Shown here: positions 11,644-22,416 of the stretch, one piece after another
Numbering within the stretch: the stretch's first letter is position 1
Layout: each line of letters begins with the position of its first letter
Origin: Fratercula arctica
Taxonomy: Eukaryota; Chordata; Aves; Charadriiformes; Alcidae
Assembly (NCBI GenBank): GCA_947846985.1
Contig: CANTUZ010000025.1
Coordinates: 5,702,100 to 5,766,099 of the forward strand
Direction of reading: 5' to 3'
Length of the DNA stretch: 64,000 bases
Position numbers and translations under genes: made by a program
The notes under the pieces: generated by a model
Seen by the model: the letters and a program-made list of their open reading frames with translations, nothing else
Told to the model about the DNA's origin: nothing
Databases searched by the model: none

Positions 11644-11648
11644 GATAT

Positions 11649-12583
11649 ATATTATATGAAAAGTACTTATTGTCCATATTAATAACTTTTAAAATGTTAG
11701 TTTCTTAGTTTTCTTTCAGTTATCTTTGTGGTTTTGAATAATCAAGAGATGAGGAAAAATTTAAGTCTACAGTTTTTACTGTTCAGCATAAAGAAATGCT
11801 TTGATGTTTGAGTGAAGGGCTATTGGTATATATTAATCAGAAGGAGAATGATATGGTGTCTTTGCATTTGTTATTACCCTTACATTATACTGTTTGTTCT
11901 TAAAGGAGAAAATTTGAAAGAAATTTGAAATGCAGCTCAGACCACTGTGCAAATCTTTTCAAACCTTCCAGAAGGATTTTTTCTGTATGTGTTCTTTTAT
12001 AGCATTTTTCCCCTTTGTTGTCATCTTTGTAGAACTTAATTTTTCATTGTCTTCCTTTCTATGTGTATACAGCCTCTCTCTGCAAGTATGGTCTCCTATA
12101 TATATAGGTCATTGTCATTTTAGTATGACATGTGGCCATAGGAAATCAGTATCAATTTGTCATGGAGGTTGCTTATTTTTATTAATATTATTGAGGTAAT
12201 TTTTAATGTCATCCTAAAATTATTAACAAATTGAGAGACAACTGTACATGCAGACAGATGTATGTTGTATTGAAATGTAGTGCCTTTTGCAAAATTGATC
12301 GTAATAATACTATGTAAGTTTAAAAAAAAAGTAGGTATGTTCATTGTAGGTACTTTTACTTTGTTTTTACAGTGTTAGAATTGTACAAATGGGATTACTT
12401 CAATTTGAAATTATAACATTGCTCAAATCCTTGTTATTTCTGCTGGCATCTTGAAAATGATGTGCTGTTTGTCTCAAGTACATACTTCAAAACCTGCAAA
12501 GGTGTCCCAGATATCATATATACTTTCCTGAGTTGTGCATCGAATGCGGTTTGTTTTATTATCCCTTTATTTTTATCTTTTAG
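11649..12583. other. Intron sequence leading to a MAST4 exon
   Basis: AT-rich DNA with no recognised repeat. A T-rich tract ending in TTTTAG (12578-12583) forms the splice acceptor of the next exon. Confidence 0.55.
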
Positions 12584-12685
12584 GCTCAAGAGTGATCAGA
12601 GAGTGGAGAACTGGCATTTATTAAGCAACTAGTCCAAAAAATCCTAATAGTTATCACTCGTCCTTCTCGCTTACTGGAATGCCTG
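12584..12685 (+). pseudogene. MAST4: MAST4-like exon with in-frame stop (DUF1908)
   Basis: Acceptor TTTTAG/GCT and donor CTG/GTAAGG bound 34 codons. They read AQE, then TGA, then [20 protein letters not shown] and [10 protein letters not shown], which follows the MAST4 DUF1908 helix. The stop at 12593-12595 stands where family members have Arg (ERSESEE); a CGA to TGA CpG transition is the simplest explanation. The exon is phase 0 at its end and joins directly to the exon at 25219. A real stop here would remove the kinase domain from any product. Confidence 0.85.
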
Positions 12686-13924
12686 GTAAGGTCATGCTTA
12701 GTTTAAGTAGGTTTTTCACTTGTTAGTGTAGGAAAATTTCTGGGTTAGCATTCAAAGCCCTTTACAATTATTTTTTGAAACACAAAACAACCAAGCAGGG
12801 CTCCATTGTTGGTGGGATCATTTTTGCTTTTATTGTAGGAACATGGGATTGGCAGGTAACCTCCTGCAGTTATGTTTGGTTCCCTGCTATTGCAAATACT
12901 ATGTTATAGGATCCCTTTCATCGATTGAGGAAGCTCCAGTTTGAAACCAGTTGGGTCTTTCGGTTTTTTTGTTAGACTTTGCTATTCTCTTGGGAAGACT
13001 GTTCTGGAATTGCAATTGCTTGGCGGTTTTCCCGTTCTTGTTCTTCTTCTTACAAGTTTCATAATTTTGTTTCACTCAGCTGTCAGGGCTATAAGCAACT
13101 TGCAGTCAGCTCTGTTGTACTTGATCTGGGGGGAACAGCAGCAGGGGGGTTAGCATATCTGCATATACAGATAGTCCAAGTTGTACTGGGGGGACAGAAG
13201 AAACAGAAGTGTTAGTTTGTTTATGCACAAGCGTAGCACTGATGTTGCCAGACTGGGCTAGCTTGTGGGAGGCCAGGTGGGCGTGTTTCTGCTTTGCTGT
13301 GGGAGCTGGGGTGGCTCAGGTGCAGGAAGTCACTCCTACACACAGAGCCAATGTGCTTCAGTTGTTCAATGGAACTAATAAACCCTCACAGAATCCAGTG
13401 TACTCAGGAGGACAGGATAAACACCTAAATACTATGTAAGAGCTAGGCTGGTTCCAACAGGCCTGGCAGGCAGCCCAAGCTGACTTTGTGGAGCTACTGT
13501 GTTTGCCAATACCAGGATCACAGCATTGATGTTGCACATACCTATTTGAGGCTGGCAAGGCTTACATGGGAGCTGCTAACCTGCTGGTAGACTCAAGTTA
13601 TGCCTGAAAGTGTCATAACTGCATTTGCATGGCACTGAATCTGAGTTTATAAGTCATTACAACCTGATTTTGGCTCTGTGCTGTGTCTCTTCATCTGTGG
13701 CAGTTAAACTGGGATGGTTCAGCCATAGGCTGTTTTCTTTTAGAAACACCATGTCTCAGTGTGCCCAGTTGCCATTTGTTCATGACTTGCAGTTCAGAAG
13801 GAATTCAAAAGAAGGTATGTGCTCCCTATCAGCATGAGAGAGATGCTTTTTTTTGGTGGTGTTTTTTGGGTTTTTTTTAAGTCAGGCTTTAGAGAAGAGG
13901 ATGCCTTAGCACGTCCTGCCTCTG
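12686..13924. other. Intron sequence, no gene recognised
   Basis: Mixed-composition DNA with short open frames I cannot assign (for example 13209-13439). A T-rich stretch lies at 13849-13879. The last five bases, CTCTG, are the left TSD of the ERVL-like provirus. Confidence 0.5.
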
Positions 13925-14613
13925 TGTCACGGTTTGGGCCAGATTGGCCAATGCCAAGACAACAGATTCTCTCCCCCACCTCTCGCTCCAAGAAGAGAAA
14001 GGAGACACATAAAGATATTTATGAGTTTAGAAGGAACTAAATTACTTCAACAAAGTATTAAAAAAGGAAATAATGAAATAGATACAATATATACAAAACT
14101 GTATTGAGCTCCCAGGAAGATACCACCAGCAGGCACTGGGGAAGTCCCAGGCTGGACTCAGCAGTGGATGGGAACTGGATCCCAGATCTGGATTCAGGAA
14201 TGCACAGATCAGGATCCAAGGCAGACAAATAGACAGGGTCCTCCTTGGACGTTGGCCATTGAAGAAGCTCTGACTCTGATCCCTCAGCTTTTATACTGAG
14301 CATGACAGATGGGATGGAAGATGCTGTTGGTCAGTTTTGGGTCACCTGTCCTGTCCACTCCTCCATGCAGGTGTGACCCCCCCACAGGGCAAACAACCAA
14401 GTCAGCTGACCCTGATTGCCACAGCAACAACTATAAGCAAGAGCCTCTCTGCATACCATTCCTTGGCACTAACTATAAACATAGGTCTTATCACTCTGAG
14501 AACGAACAGTTTCCTGCACAACATGCTGTCACTTTCAAAGAGTTAGAAGAGGCTTAGTAAGAAGCAAAACCACTGAACAGAAAGATGGCTCTGCTCCACC
14601 GCAAACCAGGACA
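13925..14613 (-). mobile_element. 3' LTR of the ERVL-like provirus
   Basis: Starts TGTCACGGTTTGGG and ends AAACCAGGACA as read on +. On the - strand a GTATAAAAGC TATA box lies near 14290. The adjacent 14614-14630 reads GGAGTAAGGGGTGCAA in the sense direction, a plausible polypurine tract directly before the LTR. Confidence 0.85.
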
Positions 14614-14993
14614 TTGCACCCCTTACTCCATACCATTTGCATCATGCTTAGATCACTAATACTTTTATCTATCAAATCTATACACACACACATATATATA
14701 GATACATACTCGCAGGTCACTCATTTATGATTTATCTTAATACGCAAAAGGTTGCTAAGTCCATTTAGTTCATAACTGCAGGATTTCATCTATCCTAGCA
14801 GGTTCTCAGGGCAGGAAAGATGGTATGAAATTCATTGTGGTTTGTGCCCATGGGTAGCATGTCCATCTCAAAGAGTTTTGCTGGACACCACTTGATGAAG
14901 CTACCTCGGGTATCATCACTACTACGTTATCCTGAAAAACACTTATTGAACACTGTTAGTATTATATAACAATTATCATCATACAGTTCAAAA

Positions 14994-15409
14994 TCAAGTG
15001 GTCTTACCCAGGGTTAAATTTCCTTGAGTTACACATTGAACTTCTCCATCCTTCAGCATCACCCACCAAGTACATCCAGGTCCTTGAGCAAAAACAGTCC
15101 CACGAATGGGTTTGACTTTACCCGAGGCAGGAAAAACCCAAACAGTTTTCCCTAACATATTCCTTTCATGCACCACAGGGACGTTATCCCCTCCTACCGT
15201 ATGTAAAAGGTCTGATTGAGCAGGACCAGCTCAACTGATGAATCCCCTGGTGTTAACTAACCAGGTAGCTTGTGCTAAATGCTGGTCCCAATTTTTAAAG
15301 GATCCACCACCCATTACTTTCAGGGTAGTTTTTAACAATCCATTGTATCACTCAATTTTCCCAGAAGCTGGTGCATGATAGGGGATATGATATACCCACT
15401 CAATGCCAG
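14994..15409 (-). pseudogene. pol: ERVL-like integrase, C-terminal part
   Basis: The - strand reads ESGIEWVYHIPYHAPASGKI, then VNTRGFIS, then KTVWVFPASGKVKPIRG, matching the end of the integrase core and the C-terminal domain of ERVL-type pol. A TGA interrupts the frame just after SGKIE. The catalytic Glu region (PASGKIE) is visible. The rest of integrase is on the far side of the CR1 at 19089 and upward. Confidence 0.8.
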
Positions 15410-15504
15410 ATTCTGTTCATAGAATCATAGAATTGTTAGGGTTGGAAGGGACCTTAAAGATCATCTAGTTCCAACCCCCCTGCCATGGGCAGGGACACCT
15501 CCCA

Positions 15505-16755
15505 CTAGATCAGGTTGCTCAGAGCCCCGTCCAGCCTGGCCTTAAAAACTTCCAGGGATGGGGCTTCCACCACCTCTCTGGGCAACCTGTTCCAGTGTCT
15601 CACCACCCTCATGGTGAAGAACTTCTTCCTAACGTCCAGTCTGAATCGTCCCATCTCTAGTTTTAATCCATTCCCTCTAGTCCTACCATTACCCGACATC
15701 CTAAAAAGTCCCTCACCAGCTTTCTTGTAGGCCCCCTTAAGATACTGGTAGGCCACTATAAGGTCTCCTGGGAGCCTTCTTTTCTCCAGACTGAACAATC
15801 GCAACTCTCTCAGTCTGTCCTCATAGGAGAGGTGCTCCAGCCCTCTGATCATCCTCGTGGCCCTTCTCTGGACACGTTCCAGCACGTCCATATCTTTCTT
15901 GTAGTAGGGGCTCCAGAACTGGATGCAGTACTCCAGGTGGGGTCTCACAAGAGTGGAGTAGAGGGGCAGAATCACCTCCCTCAACCTGCTGGCCACGCTT
16001 CTCCTGATGCAGCTCAGGATACGATTGGCTTTCTGGGCTGCAAGTGCACACTGACAGCTCATGTTGAGCCTCTCGTCCACCAGCACCTCCAAGTCCTTTT
16101 CTTCAGGGCTGCTCTCAAGCCAGTCTCTGCCCAGCCTATATCGGTGCTTGGGATTGCCCTGACCAAGATGGAGGACCTTGCACTTGGTCTTGTTGAACTT
16201 CATGAGGTTGGCATGGGCTCATCTCTCCAGCCTGTCAAGGTCCCTCTGGATGGCATCCCTTCCCTCCAGCCTGTCAGCTGCCCCACACAGCTTGGTGTCA
16301 TCGGCAAACTTGCTGAGGGTGCACTCTATGCCACTGTCCATGTCTCTGATGAAGATGTTAAACAAGACCGGTCCCAGTACTGATCCTTGAGGGACTCCAC
16401 TTGTCACTGGCCTCCACTTGGACATGGACCCACTGACAGCCACTCTTTGGGTGCAGCCGTCAAGCCAGTTCTTTATCCACTAAATTGTCCATCCATCAAA
16501 GCCATATTTTATCAGCTTGGAGACCAGGATGTCATGCGGGACAGTGTCAAAGGCTTTGCTCAGGTCCAGGTAAATGACGTCAGTTGCTCTCCCCTTGTCT
16601 ATTGATGTTGTGACCTTCTCATAGAAGGCCACCGGGTTTGTCAGGCACGATTTGCCCTTGGTGAAGCCGTGTTGATTGTACCCAATCACCTCTTCGTTAT
16701 TCTTCTGCCTCAGCAGTGCCTCCAGGAGGATCTGCTCCATAATCTTACCAGGCAC
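15505..16755 (-). pseudogene. CR1 ORF2, reverse transcriptase half
   Basis: Continues the endonuclease frame at 16853-18442 after a frameshift. Visible RT motifs are [50 protein letters not shown] and [10 protein letters not shown] (FADD catalytic motif), then the thumb and C-terminal region ([20 protein letters not shown]). In-frame stops separate three open stretches, near 16479 (after DGWTI) and 16218 (after RLER). RT makes cDNA at the nicked target. Confidence 0.85.
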
Positions 16756-16852
16756 GGAGGTGAGACTGACTGGCCTATAGTTCCCTGGTTCCTCCTTCTT
16801 TCCCTTTTTGAAAATGGGGATTATGTTTCCCCTTTTCCAGTCAGTGGGGACC

Positions 16853-18442
16853 TCACCAGACTGCCATGACTTTTGGAATAGAATAGAGAGCCAATTCCTT
16901 CAGTACCCGTGGGTATATCCCATCGGGTCCCATGGATTTGTTCACTTTCAGGTTCAGCAGATGGTCACGAACCTGATCTTCACTTACAATGGGCAGTTCT
17001 GTCCAACCCCTGCCATTATCTTCTGTGACTCCGGGAGTGTGGCTGGAGCCCTTGCCAGTGAAGACTGAGGAAAAGAAGTCGTTGAGAACCTCGGCCTTCT
17101 CCATATCACTTGTCACCAGCTCCCCCGTTTCCTTTCTGAGGGGGCCCACACCCTCCCTAGTCTTCTTCTTACCATTAATGTACCTATAGAAATTTTTGCC
17201 GTTTCCCTTGATCTCCTTGGCTAGATTTAATTCTAACTGAGCTTTAGCTTTTCTCACCAGGTCTCTTGCTGTTTGGACAGCTTCCTTATATGCCCCCCAT
17301 TCTAGCTGTCCTTTCTTCCACTCCTTATAAAGTTTCTTTTTGTGTGACAGTGTGTCCAGGAGCTCCCTGTTCATCCAGGCAGGTCTCCTAGCATTCTTTC
17401 CTGCCTTCCTCTTTGTCGGTACAGTTTGCTCCTGGACATGGAGAAGGTGATCCTTGAATACTGACCAGCTGTCCTGGGCCCCCCTTCCCTCTAGGGCTTT
17501 GTCCCACAGCACTTTGGCCAGCAGATCCCTGAAGCGATCAAAGTCTGTGTGCCTAAAGTCCAGGGTCGTAGGCTTGGAATATATCCTCCTAGTTGCCCTG
17601 AGGATCTTAAATTCTATCGCTTCGTGGTCACTGCAGCCAAGGTTATCCCTGAGCCTCACGCTGGTCACCAGCCCTTCCCTGTTGGTGAGAACGAGGTCCA
17701 GCATAGCACCTTTTCTTGTTGCTTCCTCTACCATTTGGAGGAGGAAGTTGTCATCTATGCATTCCAGGAACATCCTGGATTGCTGGTGCCTTGCTGTGTT
17801 GTCCCTCCAGCAGATGTCAGGGTGGTTGAAATCCCCCACGAGGACCAGGGCCTGTGAATGTGAAACCACTTCTATCTGCCTATGGAGGGCCTCATCTGCT
17901 TGGCTCTGCTGGTCAGGTGGCCTGTAGCAGACCCCTACTGTAACATCGCCTTCCCCTATCTTCCCTTTAATCTTAACCCATACACTCTCAACCAGCTCCT
18001 CGTCCTTCCCCATGTGGAGCTCCATCAATTCTAGCTGGTCACTGACGTAGAGGGCAACACCTCCTCCCCTCCTACCCTGCCTGTCCTTCCTAAAGAGCTT
18101 GTATCCGTCTATCCCTACATTCCAGTCATGGGAATCATCCCACCAAGTTTCAGTAATAGCCACTATGTCATGGGTTTCCAGCAGCACAGTGGCCCTTAAT
18201 TCATCCTGTTTATTGCCCAAGCTGCGTGCATTCACATAGAGGCACTTCAGCTGGGCTGGCCATGTCACCCTCTTGCGCAAATCCCCCTTGATTCCCTTGG
18301 GGTGTCCCGGTGTGTCGTCTCCGGCTTGCCTTAGGGCAACAAGTTGGGAGCCCTTACTAGGACTCCATCCCTCTGCCCCTGATGTGCTGCCCCACTGTTT
18401 GTCACAGGCAAGCATGAAATTATTGACCCCTTCCCCCTTCAA
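16853..18442 (-). pseudogene. CR1 ORF2, endonuclease half
   Basis: A 529-codon open frame. It holds an apurinic-type endonuclease domain with the expected residues in order: YVNARSLGNKQDEL (Asn), ITETWWDDSHDW (Glu), VCYRPPDQ, VGDFNHPDICW (Asp/Asn) and SDHEAIEF (catalytic Asp-His). A basic linker ([19 protein letters not shown]) leads to RT. The frame breaks near 16853, upstream of the RT core. The domain nicks target DNA for reverse transcription. Confidence 0.85.
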
Positions 18443-18444
18443 AT

Positions 18445-19071
18445 CTAGTTTAAAGCCCTATCAATGAGGCCTGCCAACTCCTGCCCCAGAATCCTTTTCC
18501 CCCTCTGGGATAAGTGCATCCCATTAGCTGCTAGCAGCTCTGGTGCCTCATATACCAAGCCGTGCTCATAAAACCCAAAGCCTTGTCTACAACACCAGTC
18601 CCGGAGCCATGAATTGACCTGTTGACTCCTCCTATGTATTCCCTCGTCCATCGCTGATGTTAGAGGGATGGAGGAGAACACAACCTGAGCTCCTGATCCC
18701 TTTACCAGTTGCCCTAAGGCCCTGACATCTTTTTTAAATGATTGTGAGCCTCTCATTGCTACCTCATCACTTCCCACCTGAAAGACCAGAAGTGGGTAAT
18801 AATCTGAAGGGCTCACAAGGGTGGGGAGTTTACCTACGATGTCCTTTACCCAGGCACCAGGGAGACAGCAGACCTCTCTATGAAGCGGGTTCAGTCTGCA
18901 TATTGGGCCCTCTGCTCCCCTCAGCAGGGAGTCACCTACAACGACCCTTTGATTTTTCTTTTTGGGGTCAGTTTTGATGGCCGGCCTGAGGCGAGTTGGC
19001 CTTGGTGGCTCTTCTGGCCTTCGAGAGCCCTCTTCCTTGCTTGCAACCAGTTCCTCCTGCATTTTCCCCAA
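18445..19071 (-). CDS. CR1 ORF1 product (SGNH/esterase-like, nucleic-acid binding)
   Basis: A 208-codon open frame ending just upstream of ORF2. It has a basic N-terminus (RPAIKTDPKKKNQR), then VVVGDSLLRG with the Gly-Asp-Ser of SGNH-type hydrolases, and NGMHLSQRGKRILGQELAGL, the matching C-terminal Asx-x-x-His block. CR1 ORF1 proteins bind RNA and have an esterase-like domain. It may be N-terminally short compared with full CR1 ORF1, which carries zinc-finger or coiled-coil parts in some lineages. Confidence 0.75.
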   Translation of the reverse strand: MGKMQEELVASKEEGSRRPEEPPRPTRLRPAIKTDPKKKNQRVVVGDSLLRGAEGPICRLNPLHREVCCLPGAWVKDIVGKLPTLVSPSDYYPLLVFQVGSDEVAMRGSQSFKKDVRALGQLVKGSGAQVVFSSIPLTSAMDEGIHRRSQQVNSWLRDWCCRQGFGFYEHGLVYEAPELLAANGMHLSQRGKRILGQELAGLIDRALN

Positions 19072-19088
19072 TTACCCGTAATTCTGTT

Positions 19089-21513
19089 TTTGAAATGAGT
19101 CCCATTGTCCGACTCAATTCTTTCTGGAGTACCATGTCACCACAACACTTGCTTTTCAAGGCCCAGGATGGTATTCTGGGCAGTGGCATGGGGCACAGCA
19201 TAGGTTTCCAACCATCCAGTGTTTGTTTCCACCATTGTAAGCACATAGCATTTCCCCTGGTGGGTTTGAGGGAGTGTGATATAGTGCCAAGCCTCCCCAT
19301 ATTTATATTTCAGCCATCATCCCCCATACCACAAAGGTTTTAACCATTTAGCTTGCTTGATTTTGGTGCATGTTCCACTGTCACGTATAACCTGCGCAAT
19401 AGCGTCCATGGTTAAATCCACCCTTCGGTCATGAGCCCATTTAGATGTTGCATCCCTTCCTTGATGACCTGAAGCGTCATGGGCCCACTGAGCTAAAAAT
19501 AGTTCACCCTTATGTTCCCAGTCCAAACCTGTCTGGAAAATCTTAGCAGCCTGATCCACTTGCTGATTGTTTTGATGTTCCTCAGTGGCTCGACTCATGG
19601 GTACGTGGGCATCTACATGATGTACCTTTATGACTAGTTTCCCTATCTGGTCAGCAATATCTTGCCATAATTCAGCAGCCCAGATGGGTTTACCTCTGTG
19701 CTGCCACTTGCTCTGCTTCCACTGCTTTAACCATCCTCACAGAGCATTGGCCACCATCCATGAGTCAATATAGAGATATTGGCCACTTTTCTCATTCAGC
19801 AATGTCTAGGGCCAGCTGGATGGCTTTTACCTCTCCAAATTGACTTGATTCACCTTCTCCTTCAGGAGCTTCTACAACTCATTGTGTAGGACTCCATATA
19901 GCAGCTTTTCACCTTCGATGTTTTCCTACAGTACGACAATATCCATCAGTGAACAAGGCATACTGTTTCTCATTATCTGAGAGTTCATTATATGGTGGGG
20001 CCTCCTCAGAATGAGTCACCACCTTCTCTGGTGGCATTCCAGAGACTTTGCCTTCAGGCCAGTTTGTGATCACTTCCATGATTCCTGGACGATTTGGGTT
20101 TCCTATTTGGGTTTCCTATTTGAGCTCGGTGAGTGATTAAGGCAACCCACTTACTCCAGGTAGCATTGGTGGCATGATGAGTAGAAGGAACTTTACCCTT
20201 GAACATCCAGCCCAGCACTGGTAATCGGGGCGCCAGGAGGAGCTGTGCTTCAGTACCAGTTACCTCTGAAGCACCTCTGACTCCTTCATATGCTGCCAAG
20301 ATTTCTTTTTCAGTTGGGGTATAGTTGGCCTCAGAGCCTTTATAGCCTTGACTCCAGAATCCTAGGGGTCAACCTCAAGTCTCCCCTGGTGCTTTCTGCC
20401 AGAGGTTCCAGGTAGGGCCATTGTCCCTGGTTGAGGTGTAGATCACATTTTTAATGTCCCATCCTGTTTGGACTGATCCAAGGGCTACTGCATGCACAAT
20501 CTCGTTTCATTTGCTCAAAGGCCTGTCATTGCTCAGGACCCCACGTAAACACATTTTTCTTTCAAGTCACTTCATAGAGAGGTTTCACAATCTGGCTATA
20601 ACCTGGAATATGCCTTCTCCCACAACGCGTAAGAAGGCTTGCGTTTCCTTTTTCTTTAGTAGGTGGGGACATACATGTTACTTTTTTAATCACATCCATT
20701 GGGATCTGTCGATGCCCATCTTGACACTGAACTCCCAAGAACTGGATCTCTCTTGCAAGCCCCTTGACCTTACCTCTTCTTACAGCAAAACCTGCTTTCA
20801 GAAGAATCTTGATTATCTTCTTACCTTTCTTGAAAACAACTTCGGCTGTATTACCCCACACAATGATGTCATCAATGTATTGCAGGTGTTCTGGAGCTCC
20901 ACCCTTCTCCAGTGCAGGCTGGATCAGCCTATGGCAAACAGTAGGGCTGTGTTTCCACCCCTGGGGCAGTCAATTCCAGGTGTACTGGATGCCTCTCCAG
21001 GTGAAAGGAAACTGTGGCCTGCACTCTGCTGCTAAAGGAATAGAGAAGAATGCATTAGCAATGTCAATTGTGGCATACCACTTGGCTGCCTTGGACTCCA
21101 GTTCATACTGCAGTTCTAGCATGTCTGGCACAGCAGCACTCAGTGGTAGTGTGACTTCATTCAGGACACGATAGTCTACTGTTAATCTCCAGTCTCCATC
21201 AGACTTTTGCACTGACCGTATAGGGCTGTTAAAGGGTGAGCAAGTCTTGCTGATCACTCCTTGGGTCTCCAGCTGACAAATCAGGTTCTGGATGGGAATC
21301 GGGGAATCTCGGTTGGTGCGATACTGTCTTCAGTGCACCATGGCAGTACCAATTGGCACCTGCTGTTCTTTAACCTTCAGCAGTCCCACCACAGAAGGGT
21401 CATCTGAAAGGCCAGGTAAGGTAGACAGCTGTGTAATGTCCTCAGTCTCTCCAGCTGCTATACTAAAATCCCACTGATACCCTTTCTGGTCTTTGAAATA
21501 CCCTTTCTTGAGG
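19089..21513 (-). pseudogene. pol: ERVL-like pol: RT, RNase H, integrase N-terminal half
   Basis: In sense order: RT (DGDWRLTVDYRVLNEV, YATIDIANAFFSIPL, then LQYIDDIIVWG with the YIDD active site, 20840-21257), RNase H (about 19780-20350), and integrase with an HHCC-like domain (WAHDASGHQG ... DSGTCTKIKQ; the first Cys of the usual C-x2-C pair appears to be Ser) and core start (IPSWALKS..., SDNGTHFKN in another frame). Multiple stops and frameshifts make it non-coding. Integrase is interrupted at 19081-19088 by CR1. Confidence 0.8.
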
Positions 21514-21518
21514 TAGTC

Positions 21519-21680
21519 ACAGAATGACAGAATGATAGGGGGTGGAAGGGATCTCTGGAGATCATCTAGTCCAACCCCCCTGCCAAAGCAGGTTCACCTA
21601 GAGCAGGTTGCACAGGAACAGTGTCCAGGTGGGTTTTGAATGTCTCCAGAGAAGGAGACTCCACCACCTCTCTGGGCAAC
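21519..21680 (-). mobile_element. CR1 3'-end fragment
   Basis: The 3' terminal CR1 sequence (GATCATCTAGTCCAACCCCC on +) lies between RT and the 5' LTR of the ERVL-like provirus. Its 5' side stops exactly at the LTR edge (CTGGGCAAC/TGTCAT), so a deletion probably removed gag, protease and the rest of this CR1 together. Confidence 0.8.
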
Positions 21681-22411
21681 TGTCATAGTTTTGGCCAAAT
21701 TGGCCAATGGCTGGCAACAGATGCTCTCCCCCCACCTCTCTCACAAGGAGAGGAGGAGGAGAAACAAAGAGATTTACGAGTTTAGAAGAAACTAAACTAC
21801 TTTAATGAAATATTAATAATAAACTAAAAAGGAAACAATAAAATAGATACAGTATATACAAAACCGTATTAAGTTCCCAGGATGACATCACCTGCAGGCA
21901 CTGGGGAAGTCCCAGACTGGACTCAGTGATGAGTGGGAACTGGATTCCACAGCTAGAGTCAGGAACCCACGGATCAGGATCAAAGGCAAATGAACAGACA
22001 GGGTCCTCCTCGGACATCAGCTGTTGAAGGAAGAGAGCTGACCCTTTGATCCCTCATCTTTTATACTGAGCATGGGGCAGAATGGATGAAATACCCCTGT
22101 TGGTCAATTTTGGGTCACCTGTCCTGTCCACTCCTCCCTGCAGGTGGGACCCCTCTATGCTTTTCCGCTTCCGACCCTCCAACGGGGCAAATAACGAAAT
22201 TAGCTGACCATGGTTGTTATAGCAATAAGTATAAGCAAGAGCCTCTCTCCATACCATTCCTTGGCACAGACTGTAAATATTGGTCTTATCACTCTGACAA
22301 CGAACAGTTTTCTGCACAATATGCTATCAGTTTCAGAGAGTTAGAAAAGGCTTAGCCAAGAAGCAAAACCACTGAACAGAAAGTTGGCTCTGCTCTACCC
22401 AAACCAGGCCA
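21681..22411 (-). mobile_element. 5' LTR of the ERVL-like provirus
   Basis: Starts TGTCATAGTTTTGGCC and ends AAACCAGGCCA (canonical ACA lost) as read on +. It is alignable by eye along its whole length with the LTR at 13925, with many substitutions and an extra segment near 22155-22185. No primer site follows, because the adjoining sequence is CR1. Confidence 0.8.
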
Positions 22412-22416
22412 CTCTG

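Larger units (their letters stand above)
15418..19080 (-). mobile_element. Nearly full-length CR1 LINE inserted in ERVL integrase
   Basis: The 3' end on the - strand is ...CCAACCCTAACAATTCTATGATTCTATG at 15418, and the 5' end starts within or just before ORF1 near 19080. ATTCTGTT occurs at 15410-15417 and 19081-19088, consistent with an 8-bp target duplication or microhomology with the CR1 terminal repeat. It carries ORF1 and ORF2 with only one frameshift and two stops seen, so it is a recent copy by local standards. Confidence 0.9.
13925..22411 (-). mobile_element. ERVL-like provirus, gag-less, carrying a CR1
   Basis: Two related LTRs in the same orientation (13925-14613 and 21681-22411) bracket pol remnants on the - strand. 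CTCTG at 13920-13924 and again at 22412-22416 forms a 5-bp TSD, so I treat the whole as a single provirus. Order in the sense direction is 5' LTR, CR1 scrap, RT, RNase H, integrase (split by a 3.66-kb CR1), 3' LTR. No gag or protease was found; that part appears deleted. Several stops and clear LTR divergence show an old insertion. The ERVL label rests on pol resemblance and LTR style. Confidence 0.8.
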
